Assembly (NCBI GenBank): GCA_034003325.1
Contig: JAVEYW010000004.1
Coordinates: 186,001 to 250,000 of the forward strand
Length of the DNA: 64,000 nt
Source of the DNA: Desulfobacterales bacterium
Lineage (GTDB): Bacteria > Desulfobacterota > Desulfobacteria > Desulfobacterales > JAFDDL01
Direction: 5' to 3'
Of the stretch, positions 9,070 through 17,103 are shown piece after piece (position 1 is the first letter of the stretch; every line of letters starts with the position of its first letter). The notes under the pieces are model-generated. The model was not told where the DNA came from. It worked only from the letters and a program-made list of their open reading frames with translations, and ran no database searches. The position numbers and the translations under genes were made by a program.

Positions 9070-10355
9070 ATGGTACCTTCTTTGATCATCTGGTCGAGCG
9101 GCTTGGCTACCAGAATCTCCTTTTTCAGGGACTCGGCGGGCTCGGGATAAACCACCGGGCCGAATTCCTTGGAAGGCAAGATCACCGTTGACATATGCGG
9201 CGTTACGGACCATTGATCTCTCTGGTTTTTGGCCCAGGCTTCGATGTCCACACAGCAATGATCGCCGACTTTATATTTCTTGACGACTTTCCCCTCAAAC
9301 CTGGTGATATCCCCTGCCAGGTTGAAGGTTCGCAAGTCCCCGCTCATTTTCCACAGGAAGCCGTCATCGCCCATCCAGTTGGTAAACAGATTACACAGCC
9401 AGCTCATGCGCTGATTGCCGTAATCATAAATGCGGTCGATACCGATGGTCTGTGCGAACGGATCGAGAATATGCACCAGTTCCGGAACATCCCCTGGGTT
9501 ATCCGCCTCACCGGTATCCACATATTCCAGTGTGTGCGGATGACGTTTTTCATATTCATATTCAATTTTATGGCAACGAATGTAGGGCGATCCGCCACCC
9601 ATCAACCAGCCGATAATATCCCGAACACTCAAGGGTCCTTTGATCATCGGGCCGACCTGATCACCGACCTGTACATCTTCCCAGTATCTGGGCTCTGCGC
9701 CGCGGACTTCTTCATTCTCGTAAAGGTCAAGTATTTCCACCCACTGTTCTTTGGTATATATGGGCTTGGGAATATTTCTGAATTTCTTGGCCGACCCGGC
9801 TCTGCCTCTTTCCACCAACACGATGTGCTGCTCTTCTTTTCCGACAATCTCCCCATTTTGATTGACATACATCACATCCCCATAGTCAATCCATGTTCTG
9901 CCGGCACCCATTTTGCCTTCTTTGGGAACCAGATCCCGGAAGACACCGACGACCCGGTACTCATCACCCGCTTTGATCGGCTTATACCATTCCCAGTTGC
10001 CACCACTGTAAAACCCATGAACGCCCGGTCCGCCATAGCCCATATTGATCCAGTTGATCGTATACAAATAAGCGCCCGGCGCAATCACCGTGCCGTGTTT
10101 CGTTTTTTTTGCATATTCTTCATCGTTGAAAAGCGGATTCGAGTCCCCTATACCTTCAGCAAAATGCCGAATACCGTCTTTTGTGGCCTGTCGGTTGTGA
10201 AATATCGATCGGGGAATATACGGTTTATTCGCGCGGTCTCTTCGTCGTTGCTGCGCTGCCTCAGTGTAATCTTCGTGTATTTCTTCTTCGCTTTTTCCCT
10301 GTTTGCTCAGTGCAATGAGCCTTGCATGGTTCGCCCATTTATTTTCGTCACCCAT
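9066..10355 (-). CDS. MaoC-like double-hotdog dehydratase/hydratase
   Basis: A 429-residue protein with two hotdog-fold segments. The N-terminal half carries the FAS1-like/MaoC_dehydrat_N pattern (FAEGIGDSNPLFNDEEYA near residue 65 and GTVIAPGAYLY near 90). The C-terminal half (about 230-400) is a second hotdog with acyl-CoA hydratase character. Such proteins hydrate or dehydrate CoA thioesters, often in anaerobic aromatic or mesaconyl/C4 pathways. The ATG follows GAGAGGAG. It lies downstream of the aryl-CoA reductase operon on the same strand but beyond a strong terminator, so it has its own promoter; two 13-bp direct repeats lie about 90-115 bp upstream. Probable role: hydration of the cyclic or ring-opened dienoyl-CoA made by the reductase (inference). 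Confidence 0.82.
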   Translation of the reverse strand: MGDENKWANHARLIALSKQGKSEEEIHEDYTEAAQQRRRDRANKPYIPRSIFHNRQATKDGIRHFAEGIGDSNPLFNDEEYAKKTKHGTVIAPGAYLYTINWINMGYGGPGVHGFYSGGNWEWYKPIKAGDEYRVVGVFRDLVPKEGKMGAGRTWIDYGDVMYVNQNGEIVGKEEQHIVLVERGRAGSAKKFRNIPKPIYTKEQWVEILDLYENEEVRGAEPRYWEDVQVGDQVGPMIKGPLSVRDIIGWLMGGGSPYIRCHKIEYEYEKRHPHTLEYVDTGEADNPGDVPELVHILDPFAQTIGIDRIYDYGNQRMSWLCNLFTNWMGDDGFLWKMSGDLRTFNLAGDITRFEGKVVKKYKVGDHCCVDIEAWAKNQRDQWSVTPHMSTVILPSKEFGPVVYPEPAESLKKEILVAKPLDQMIKEGTI

Positions 10356-10445
10356 TTCATGCTCCTCTCTTACTTAAATATAGTTATATAGTTGCCGATT
10401 TCGGCATTGTCGTAAAAAGCCAAAAACCAAATGATTCAACCCATA

Positions 10446-10472
10446 GTATCGCGATCAAGGTATCGTGATCAA
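10446..10472. promoter_or_regulatory. Direct repeat upstream of the MaoC-type gene
   Basis: GTATCGYGATCAA occurs twice with a 14-base period (10446-10458 and 10460-10472), 91-117 bases upstream of the minus-strand start at 10355. The spacing puts the copies on nearly the same DNA face from one to the next, which suits a tandem operator. No known factor is assigned. Confidence 0.4.
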
Positions 10473-10810
10473 AACATATATTAGTTCCACACATATGATG
10501 CTGTATCAATATTTCAAGCTTTTACGAGATCACCCATGTCGCTAACCTCGTATCATTCACCACCGGGATTTGCAAGGCGACGGTACGTGATTCACCCCTC
10601 AACACCCTACCGGCTTTTTCACAATCCGACGCTCGCCACCGCATATTCGGCCAAAGCAGCGGACACAAGTGAATTTTATTTTTAAACAACCAAATCACAA
10701 TCAGTCAACAAATAAATGATATAAAATTCAAAAACATTTTTTTAAGGCAGGGCAAGAAGGGGGCTGAACGAACTGCCGACCGGCATATTGAACTCATTCA
10801 TAAAAAAAGA

Positions 10811-10881
10811 AATACCCTGAATCATGCCTTCCTGTCGGCGCCACCAAATAATCCGCCGACAAAAAGACCATTCAGGGTATT
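10811..10881 (-). terminator. Strong two-way terminator after the aryl-CoA reductase operon
   Basis: AATACCCTGAAT pairs with ATTCAGGGTATT at the outside, with an inner TGTCGGCG/CGCCGACA-like stem. T-rich runs flank both sides (seven T on the plus side, T-rich on the minus side). It lies 56 bases downstream of the iron-sulfur gene stop and separates that operon from the MaoC-type gene. The remaining bases of 10356-10936 show no gene. Confidence 0.8.
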
Positions 10882-10936
10882 TTTTTAACATCCCTGACGC
10901 CAGCCTTGGGTCTTTTTCCAACTCGGTTGGCCGATA

Positions 10937-12043
10937 TCAGAAAAGATCGTCCAATTCTTTGTTTTTTTCGGGCAGATCACCATGTTTTTCCATATGTTGT
11001 TGAATGAGCTGCCTTTCACGCATCATAAACATCGGATCGACCTCATAATTAAAGTACAAGGTCTCATCTGCGTTTTTCAGTTCCTTTCCTAAATCCTTCC
11101 TTAGGTCTTGGCTGCCGGAAATCTGAATAACCACCTTGTTTTCATTACACAATTTAAAAACACCTTCGACTTCGGGCACACTATCCAAATTGTCCCCGGA
11201 TAATACCGTCCACGCATCTTTAGATGGCGGTAAAATGGAAGGCGTAAGACCCAATCGCTCTTTTGATTTCTTTTTGGTTGGCTGTTTTTCCCGAATGGCG
11301 CCGGTCGGGCATACATCCGCACAAACAAGGCAAAATTTGCATCCCGATTTCTTGAGGCTGGACTCGACCATCCCCACGATAGGCGACCCATGGTTGAAAA
11401 CGAACCCGAGCGCCTCTCTTTTCGAAATCTCCCGACATGCCGCAACACAACGCATGCAGTTGATGCAAAGCGCGTAATTGATACTGAAAACAGGGTTGTC
11501 ATCCACTACGGCTGCTGAAGCGGCCGCATAATTCATCCCCTCCGGAACGCCGATGAAAGATGCGACCTCTTTAAATTCACAATTGTGAAATTTCCAGCAA
11601 CATCGGTTTGGCTCCGGGGTGTTCATGGAACAAATTTTCCGATCGCACCCGTCGGACAAATTACAGGTGATGCAAGTGACCGGATGTCGGCTCTTTTCCA
11701 TGAGTTCGGCAAGGTTTTGCCGACGCTGTTTTTTCACGGCGTCCGTATCCGATCGAATAACCATGTTGTTCTCAACGGATACGCCGCATGCGCGGGAAAG
11801 GCCCTCCTTTCCCGCGATCTCCACCAGACATAGATTGCAGCACGTATTGCCCTTGGATGAATCATGATCGATTCTGATGTCTCCCCGGTAAACATGCGTG
11901 ACAGGCTCTATGCCGTCCGCTGTGCCTGTCGATGGATGATAGCACAAATGAGGAATGTAGAACCCTGCTTCCAGAGCCGCCTCAAGCACCGTTTTTTCAT
12001 CCGATACCATTATCTCAAGACCATCAATGGTGATACGACACAT
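10937..12043 (-). CDS. [2Fe-2S]/[4Fe-4S] electron-transfer protein (NuoG/HydA N-terminal-like)
   Basis: A 368-residue soluble iron-sulfur protein. The N-terminus is a plant-type [2Fe-2S] ferredoxin domain with Cys at CYHP and NTCCNLCLVEI, followed by SRACGVSV. A NuoG-like Cys-rich segment (HPVTCITCNLSDGCDRKIC) is next, then a bacterial two-cluster ferredoxin region (CINCMRCVAACREI and CKFCLVCADVCPTGA). The C-terminal 110 residues are not a known redox domain. There is no catalytic H-cluster or flavin domain, so it carries electrons rather than making H2. ATG 12043 is preferred (AGGTGG 5 bases upstream) over the GTG at 12052. It is the last gene of the reductase operon, 17 bases after the preceding stop. 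The likely job is delivery of low-potential electrons to the ATP-driven activator/reductase complex. Confidence 0.88.
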   Translation of the reverse strand: MCRITIDGLEIMVSDEKTVLEAALEAGFYIPHLCYHPSTGTADGIEPVTHVYRGDIRIDHDSSKGNTCCNLCLVEIAGKEGLSRACGVSVENNMVIRSDTDAVKKQRRQNLAELMEKSRHPVTCITCNLSDGCDRKICSMNTPEPNRCCWKFHNCEFKEVASFIGVPEGMNYAAASAAVVDDNPVFSINYALCINCMRCVAACREISKREALGFVFNHGSPIVGMVESSLKKSGCKFCLVCADVCPTGAIREKQPTKKKSKERLGLTPSILPPSKDAWTVLSGDNLDSVPEVEGVFKLCNENKVVIQISGSQDLRKDLGKELKNADETLYFNYEVDPMFMMRERQLIQQHMEKHGDLPEKNKELDDLF

Positions 12044-12060
12044 GGCTTCCACCTAACTTT

Positions 12061-12951
12061 TTATTTTTTATTTTTCTCGTACAGAACCTTGGCGAAAAGA
12101 GCGGCGCCCAGGGCACCGGCGATTTGATAATCGACCTTCGTCTTTAAGGCTTTCACGCCGATTTCCCGTTCGATTCTCTCCACAACGCCTCTGTTTTTCC
12201 CGATGCCGCCCGTGATGACAAAGTCCTCTTCAACACCCATCTCTTTAATCTGCGCGCTTACGCGACTGGCCATGGCGCCCGTGTATGCCGCCAAAATCTC
12301 ATTGATGGGAATTTTATTATACAGCATGCCCATCACTTCCGTTTTGGCAAACAGCACGCAAATATTGGAAATTGGCGGCGGCTCTTTATCCACCTGCAAA
12401 GACAGCTCACCAATATCCTGAATGGGAACACGCAACAGGTCCGCGATTACCTCCATCCCCCTTCCGGTTCCCGCGGCGCACTTTTCGTTCATCGAAAAAT
12501 TGAGCACCTTGCCCCGGTCATCACACTTGATGACTTTCAAGTCCTGTCCGCCCATGTCCAGCACCGTGCGCACCGTCGGCCCATACATAAAATTGGCACC
12601 GCGCGCATGGCAAGCGATCTCGGTCACGGCCTTGTCGGCAAAGGGAACCTTGGCCCGGCCGTAGCCCGTGCCGACCGTAAAATGAATTTTCTCAAGCGTG
12701 AGTCCGGTCCCTTCCATGGCCCAATTGATCGCATTGATCGCACTTTGGGGGCTGTTGTGGCCGGTGCGCATACTAGCGGTCGCATAAAGCTCTCCATCCA
12801 ATAAAATCACCGCTTGCGAGCTCACCGAGCCGACATCAACGCCGGCACTGATGACCTTGGCATCTCTCCAGTCTTTATCCTCAGCCTTCCAGTTGTATTC
12901 GTCCCATCTCCAAAATTCTTTTTTTTCTTCTTTTTTTGCCGCATTTTCCAT
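12061..12951 (-). CDS. ATP-dependent activator subunit of class I aryl-CoA reductase (BzdP/Q, BcrA/D family)
   Basis: A 296-residue ASKHA-fold ATPase of the BcrAD/BadFG/HgdC family, which couples ATP hydrolysis to electron transfer from a subunit-bridging [4Fe-4S] cluster. Visible are the phosphate-binding AGVDVGSVSSQAV, the cluster cysteines in NEKCAAGTGRGMEV and SNICVLFAKTEV, and the C-terminal TGGIGKNRGVVE. It has an N-terminal W-rich extension (WRWDEYNWKAEDKDWRDAK), which the neighbouring activator lacks. ATG 12951 has GGGAG upstream; a longer frame to 13017 would read through a CCGGCTTTGCCGG fragment and is rejected. It forms the activator dimer with the protein at 13051-13830. Confidence 0.92.
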   Translation of the reverse strand: MENAAKKEEKKEFWRWDEYNWKAEDKDWRDAKVISAGVDVGSVSSQAVILLDGELYATASMRTGHNSPQSAINAINWAMEGTGLTLEKIHFTVGTGYGRAKVPFADKAVTEIACHARGANFMYGPTVRTVLDMGGQDLKVIKCDDRGKVLNFSMNEKCAAGTGRGMEVIADLLRVPIQDIGELSLQVDKEPPPISNICVLFAKTEVMGMLYNKIPINEILAAYTGAMASRVSAQIKEMGVEEDFVITGGIGKNRGVVERIEREIGVKALKTKVDYQIAGALGAALFAKVLYEKNKK

Positions 12952-12970
12952 GTGTTTTATCTCCCTTAAC

Positions 12971-12983
12971 CCGGCTTTGCCGG
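12971..12983. repeat. Isolated right-end stem-loop of the interspersed repeat
   Basis: CCGGCTTTGCCGG preceded by TTAA and followed by AAGCTGTTAGCTG, resembling the right terminus of the seven full repeats but without a left end. It sits between the two activator genes and may be a decayed copy. Confidence 0.4.
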
Positions 12984-13050
12984 AAGCTGTTAGCTGTGAG
13001 TTCATCGCTTCAGCCATGCTGATCCAATCTGTTAGAGTGACCGCCTTCTA

Positions 13051-13830
13051 TTATGCTTTTTGAAGCGTATCCACGGCCAACAGCGCGGCCCCATAGGCGG
13101 CTATATATTCCGGATTTTCCATGCGGACAAAGTCCATTCCCAATTCTTTTTTCAAGGAATCCAGCATCCCTTCGTTGTACGCCACCCCGCCCGTAACGGT
13201 CACGGGCGCCTCGACTCTCACGCGCCTTGCCATCGATGAAATCCGGCCGGCCATGGCATCATGAACCGCTCGGCAAATATCATTTCGGGCCGTCTCCTCA
13301 TGAATCAGCGATACCACTTCCGATTCCGCGAAAATAACGCATTGCGCATTGATGGGAATCGATTTGGTGGACTGCAAGGAGGCCGTCACGAAGTCTTCCA
13401 ATGAAACCTCCATCGCCCGGGCCATGGCCTCCACAAAAGACCCGGCGCCGGCCGCGCATTTTTCGTTTACCGCAAAATCAACGACCTTGCCGGTGCCATC
13501 GCATTTGATGGCCATCGCGTCATTGGCGCCGATATCGATAATCGTGATAATCGAAGGGTCAATTGCATGCACACCGCGGGCGATGCTGGTCACCAGCGTC
13601 GTATCCTTGGCGGCGAAAACCGCACTTTTGGCGCCGGCGCCGGTCGCCAGAATATAATCGATTTCCTTTTCCTTGAAACCGTTCGTTTTCAACGTATCCT
13701 CAAAGGCATCCCGGATGGATTTTTCCCGGTCCATTTCCATCAGGCCGCTGCCCTTGGCGACAATCTGATTATCTTTCAAGACGACGACTTTGACTTTTTT
13801 GGCCCCGACATCTACTCCGACTGTTATCAT
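13051..13830 (-). CDS. Second ATP-dependent activator subunit of class I aryl-CoA reductase
   Basis: A 259-residue BcrAD/BadFG-family ATPase. The sequence begins directly with the nucleotide-binding strand (ITVGVDVGAKKVKVVVL) and has the cluster-ligand motifs NEKCAAGAGSFVE and AQCVIFAESEV, plus TGGVAYNEGM near the C-terminus. Two different activator subunits, rather than one HgdC-type homodimer, is the hallmark of class I benzoyl-CoA reductases as opposed to 2-hydroxyacyl-CoA dehydratases. A repeat copy (13946-14047) sits in the 234-base gap to the preceding subunit gene, so expression within the operon may be tuned there. Confidence 0.92.
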   Translation of the reverse strand: MITVGVDVGAKKVKVVVLKDNQIVAKGSGLMEMDREKSIRDAFEDTLKTNGFKEKEIDYILATGAGAKSAVFAAKDTTLVTSIARGVHAIDPSIITIIDIGANDAMAIKCDGTGKVVDFAVNEKCAAGAGSFVEAMARAMEVSLEDFVTASLQSTKSIPINAQCVIFAESEVVSLIHEETARNDICRAVHDAMAGRISSMARRVRVEAPVTVTGGVAYNEGMLDSLKKELGMDFVRMENPEYIAAYGAALLAVDTLQKA

Positions 13831-13945
13831 TTTTTTTATCCCTTTCGTTATGATCTCGTAAGTTATTCTCCGGGCGCGGGAGAACCCGCCGCACGTTCTG
13901 TCTTAAATCTTCGGGATTCATTCGTTACAAGACCACCCCTTTAGA

Positions 13946-14047
13946 CCCTTTATCAGAAACCTACACGCTTTTGCGCGTATATTCGCCAAAGGTGAAAGAT
14001 GGCTTTTATGCATCCCAGCATCCCAGCATCCGGCTTTGCCGGATTAG
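13946..14047 (+). repeat. Interspersed repeat copy 2 (subfamily B)
   Basis: About 102 bp starting CCCTTTATCAGAAAC and ending CATCCGGCTTTGCCGGATTAGA, with TTTAGA at the left border. It contains the subfamily B core GGTGAAAGATGGCTTTTATG and two CATCCCAG units. It lies inside the reductase operon between the BcrB-like gene and the next activator gene. Confidence 0.88.
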
Positions 14048-14064
14048 ATTTAGATGATGTGATA

Positions 14065-15408
14065 TTACTTTAAGCCCAAGGTCTCCATGAAGGTGTCGAT
14101 CCGTTTTATGGTTTCGGCTTCATCAAATTCGCGCGCATCCCCCATGTTTCCTTCAAAACTCATCACCGGAATGCCATGTTCCGCAAGATACAGCCGTTGT
14201 TCGGCAACGCCCATCGAAAGCCCTTCGCAACCACGGTTATAATGGATCATAATGCCGTCACAATGCCATTGCTCGTACATTTTCTTCATTCCCCATGCTT
14301 TCAAGCCATTGTCCTGCATATTGTTGAACCACAGATTGGAAAGCAGAAAATCCGCCAAATGCCACAGGCACGTATCTCTGTCCTTGATCTCGATGCCCCG
14401 TTGTTTGGGGGTTTTTTTTGGAACCAGCATGCCGTCTTCCGTGATATCCCATGCGAACATCAGACTCGCGCTGTAATAGGAGCCGATACAGACACATCCA
14501 TAATTTTCAAGATGCCTGAATATTTTGAGAAAGCCCCACGGCGGCTGAATATCATCCATCACGCGCGCTCTTTCCGTCGGCACGGCGGCAATGCCGCGAT
14601 TGACCCGATCTTGCACCTCGTCTTTGAGTTCGTTGTAAAACGCCCTGAAATCCGCTGAGGCTTTATTCAATGCGCCGAGCACATACAGTGAAAACATGCT
14701 TTTCTGATCCAGCGGCGCGGGAATGGCCTTATTCAGCATAAAGATCTCCGGCCAAATGGTCATGTTGGCAAATTGATTGTCAGCCGCTTCAAACAAAAGC
14801 TCATCCTGATAGGGACGCCCCAGGTATTTTTCAATTTTCTCTATATGGGAATGAAGCTGGTTAACCACGTATCGAATACCATTTTCATTGGGAGCAGCAT
14901 AATAGTTGCCCGTTTTTTCATTAAATTTGAAATATGGGCCGATGGCGCAATCCGTCACAAAAACCGGGCGTCCCTTTCCCTCGATTCTGGCCGCCTCCTG
15001 GTACCATTTGCCGTGGCTGCAGCAGGAATGAAACTGCCAGTAAAGGTCGGGCTCCGGGAAAGCACCGCCAAAGGCGAAACTATTCAACAACTTCGACCCC
15101 CAGTAGTTGCGCATATAAGCACATACATCCCTGGGATAACCGGCCTCCTCGGCGGCCGCTTGGCATTTTGCCGCAAAGGGCCGGTCAAACGCAATACTGG
15201 CCCCATAGGGTTCACCGGTCAGGGGATAAACATCCCGGCCAAAACCGGCCATTACCGATTCCAATCCGGCGGCCCCGCCGCTCCAACGAATGCCGCCGCT
15301 GTCATGCGCACTCGCATAATCTTGATAATATTTATCGCGAAGCTCTTTTCCTTTTGCCCAGCATTTTAGCGGCTCTGATGGGTATTTTATTTCCAGATCA
15401 AATTGCAT
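14065..15408 (-). CDS. bcrB: Class I benzoyl-CoA-reductase-type subunit BcrB/BzdO
   Basis: A 447-residue subunit of the 2-hydroxyglutaryl-CoA dehydratase D-component fold, full length for BcrB/BzdO. Family features include the WSGGAAGLESV segment, the Cys-containing QFHSCCSHGKWYQEAAR and FVTDCAIG, a late GCVCIGSYYS, and the terminal HYNRGCEGLSMG / SFEGNMGDAREFD block. Together with BcrC it binds the [4Fe-4S] cluster and the aryl-CoA and performs the two-electron ring reduction. Second gene of the operon, 48 bases after bcrC. The sequence cannot decide whether the substrate is benzoyl-CoA, a methylbenzoyl-CoA or a reduced naphthoyl-CoA, all known for this family. Confidence 0.93.
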   Translation of the reverse strand: MQFDLEIKYPSEPLKCWAKGKELRDKYYQDYASAHDSGGIRWSGGAAGLESVMAGFGRDVYPLTGEPYGASIAFDRPFAAKCQAAAEEAGYPRDVCAYMRNYWGSKLLNSFAFGGAFPEPDLYWQFHSCCSHGKWYQEAARIEGKGRPVFVTDCAIGPYFKFNEKTGNYYAAPNENGIRYVVNQLHSHIEKIEKYLGRPYQDELLFEAADNQFANMTIWPEIFMLNKAIPAPLDQKSMFSLYVLGALNKASADFRAFYNELKDEVQDRVNRGIAAVPTERARVMDDIQPPWGFLKIFRHLENYGCVCIGSYYSASLMFAWDITEDGMLVPKKTPKQRGIEIKDRDTCLWHLADFLLSNLWFNNMQDNGLKAWGMKKMYEQWHCDGIMIHYNRGCEGLSMGVAEQRLYLAEHGIPVMSFEGNMGDAREFDEAETIKRIDTFMETLGLK

Positions 15409-15456
15409 ATCTTTGCCCTCCGTTTGATAATATCCCTTTGCGAATATAGTAAAAAT

Positions 15457-16584
15457 CTAAAAAAGTTCGTCCCCGGACAAGGTTTCCAAAAAGGCGTCCA
15501 CCCGAATTCGCATCGGTCCAAGGGGCACCGTTACATCAAACTCAAGACAAAGCGTTGGAATATTGTTTTGTTCCAACATATCCAGCAATGCCACCTTATC
15601 GATCTCGTGCGGATCACAAAATTTCTGTTGCACAATAATGGCACCGTCCACCCTGTATTCCTTTGCGAACTTCAATATCCGATCAAACCGCCTTCTTTCC
15701 GGCCAGTCCTTGCTGGGGCAGGGGGTTCTTTCAACATACCGTTTGGCGAGCGACAGGATGGGATCATCGCCCAATTCTACCTCATCCCAGAAATACCGGG
15801 ATCCCGTGCAATGATCGTCGCAAACGATGGTAGATCCGCGCTCTTCCACCATATCAAGGAACTGCATATCGTCATCCTCACTGCCGATAATCATTAATCT
15901 CGACTTGGGGTCTCGCTCCTGCAATCTGTTTTTAACGCCGTTCCGTAAAAATTGATCCAGAATCGCGTTATGCTCGTTCTTGTCGATCACTTGGCTGGAT
16001 ACGACCATGCTCATCGCCTCAAGACCGGTTACGGGCGGATGATCTGCCTTTCGCAGTTCATAAACATCCTTCAGCAAGCGCCGGCTTCTGTTCACCACCT
16101 CGATCCCGCGTACCAGATCTTCCTTGGAAAGTTCATGCCCGATCCATGTTTCCACGGATTTTTTAAACTTGACGTATTCCTCGGCAAGGTAGGGGACGGA
16201 TTCCGGATTTTGAACACCCTGGGGCATGGGCAGAACATAATGGAAATCCCGGGGTCGATGTTTCTGCCAACTGTAAAAGCTCTGGCGAATATGCAGACAG
16301 GATTGCGCGATAACAATTCCATCCAAAAAATCATAATGACCCTTGAGCCCCTGCGCCAGAACGTCCCGGCAAAACGGGCAATACATGGCGAACAAATGCG
16401 GCTCGGTAACGCTTTGCGGTTTATGATCCCCTAAAATTCTGACGGGAAGGATGTTCGCTGCATAGAAAATTTCCTCCGGCACATAGGTGCACAGGTATCC
16501 CACGACCTTTCCACCGGTATCCTCTTTCCACTTTTTGGCATATGCCAACCTGTCATCATACCATTCTCGAAATTTTTCTATCAT
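15457..16584 (-). CDS. bcrC: Class I benzoyl-CoA-reductase-type subunit BcrC/BzdN
   Basis: A 375-residue partner of BcrB in the same fold. Typical sequence includes GYLCTYVPEEIFYAANILPVR near residue 30, the cysteine run AMYCPFCRDVLAQG near 68, AQSCLHIRQSF, IIGSEDDDMQF and the C-terminal IVQQKFCDPHEID / CLEFDVTVPLGPMRIRVDAFLE block. It contributes cysteines to the active-site cluster. First gene of the operon, so the 266-base leader from the -24/-12 promoter ends at its ATG. Gene order C-B-activator-activator-ferredoxin matches known class I loci (bzdNOPQ, bcrCBAD order variants). Confidence 0.93.
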   Translation of the reverse strand: MIEKFREWYDDRLAYAKKWKEDTGGKVVGYLCTYVPEEIFYAANILPVRILGDHKPQSVTEPHLFAMYCPFCRDVLAQGLKGHYDFLDGIVIAQSCLHIRQSFYSWQKHRPRDFHYVLPMPQGVQNPESVPYLAEEYVKFKKSVETWIGHELSKEDLVRGIEVVNRSRRLLKDVYELRKADHPPVTGLEAMSMVVSSQVIDKNEHNAILDQFLRNGVKNRLQERDPKSRLMIIGSEDDDMQFLDMVEERGSTIVCDDHCTGSRYFWDEVELGDDPILSLAKRYVERTPCPSKDWPERRRFDRILKFAKEYRVDGAIIVQQKFCDPHEIDKVALLDMLEQNNIPTLCLEFDVTVPLGPMRIRVDAFLETLSGDELF

Positions 16585-16738
16585 CGCCTTCTTCCTTATT
16601 TGAGTTTTTTGTTATAAAAGTCCAAATAATTGGATCAAGATACCTGTTATTTTGTTATGCAACATGCGTACCAATTTCTTTTAACGTTGTTTTTATTATA
16701 TATAATTATTTTTTAAGCACAGTTTGATTTAATTTTAG

Positions 16739-16753
16739 CTCCATTATTTTGGA
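16739..16753. repeat. Second copy of the CTCCATTATTTTGGA motif
   Basis: Identical 15-base copy of the motif that forms half of the upstream dyad at 16943-16979, here downstream of the predicted transcription start. It could be a second activator contact, or a coincidence of AT-rich sequence. Confidence 0.4.
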
Positions 16754-16861
16754 TTTTTTACTAAAAAGCTAATTTATTACGGCCAACCGCCCTTTTTCTT
16801 TGATGTGCCGGCTCCGCAAACCGCCCTTAACAAAACCCGTCGGCCGCCTAATGGTTAATGT

Positions 16862-16877
16862 TGCAACATTTATACCA
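16862..16877 (-). promoter_or_regulatory. Sigma-54 (-24/-12) promoter of the aryl-CoA reductase operon
   Basis: On the minus strand the sequence reads TGGTATA-AATG-TTGCA, which matches the TGGYRYR-N4-TTGCA consensus with the invariant GG and GC exactly 10 bases apart. Transcription would start near 16850, giving a leader of about 266 bases to bcrC. Two sigma-54 activators are encoded within 16 kb. Confidence 0.75.
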
Positions 16878-16942
16878 TGCATATATCTAATTGTATTCTT
16901 TTGGTATTGCGAATAAGCCGGCACCAAAAAGCAGCTTACCCC

Positions 16943-16979
16943 CTCCATTATTTTGGACCAACTATTAAAAATCCAAAAT
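16943..16979. promoter_or_regulatory. Candidate enhancer (upstream activator site) dyad
   Basis: ATTTTGGA (16950-16957) and TCCAAAAT (16972-16979) form an inverted repeat with centres 22 bases apart, about two helical turns. It lies 73-102 bases upstream of the -24 element, the normal place for sites of Fis-type activators. The left arm is embedded in CTCCATTATTTTGGA, which is found again at 16739. No other structure was seen in the rest of 16585-17103. Confidence 0.5.
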
Positions 16980-17103
16980 TTGAGGGGTTAAAAATCGCAT
17001 TTTTGCCTTTTTTAGACATAAGGGTTGTCTAAGAAGGGTGAACATACTGCGGGAATAAAAATGACGATATTTTTCAGACGGGATTAACTCAGGAAAAACT
17101 TTT

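Noticed and set aside
8833-9258. N-terminal extension of the MoaD-like frame (about 140 residues)
   Set aside because: It reads through a copy of the interspersed repeat and overlaps the end of the MaoC-type gene; only the last 94 residues look like protein.
9195-10391. Long plus-strand frame of 398 codons opposite the MaoC-type gene
   Set aside because: Antisense of a well-conserved hydratase; no family resemblance, and the frame arises from codon bias.
12952-13017. 22-residue N-terminal extension of the activator gene
   Set aside because: It overlaps a repeat-like stem-loop and lacks a ribosome binding site, while ATG 12951 has GGGAG at good spacing.
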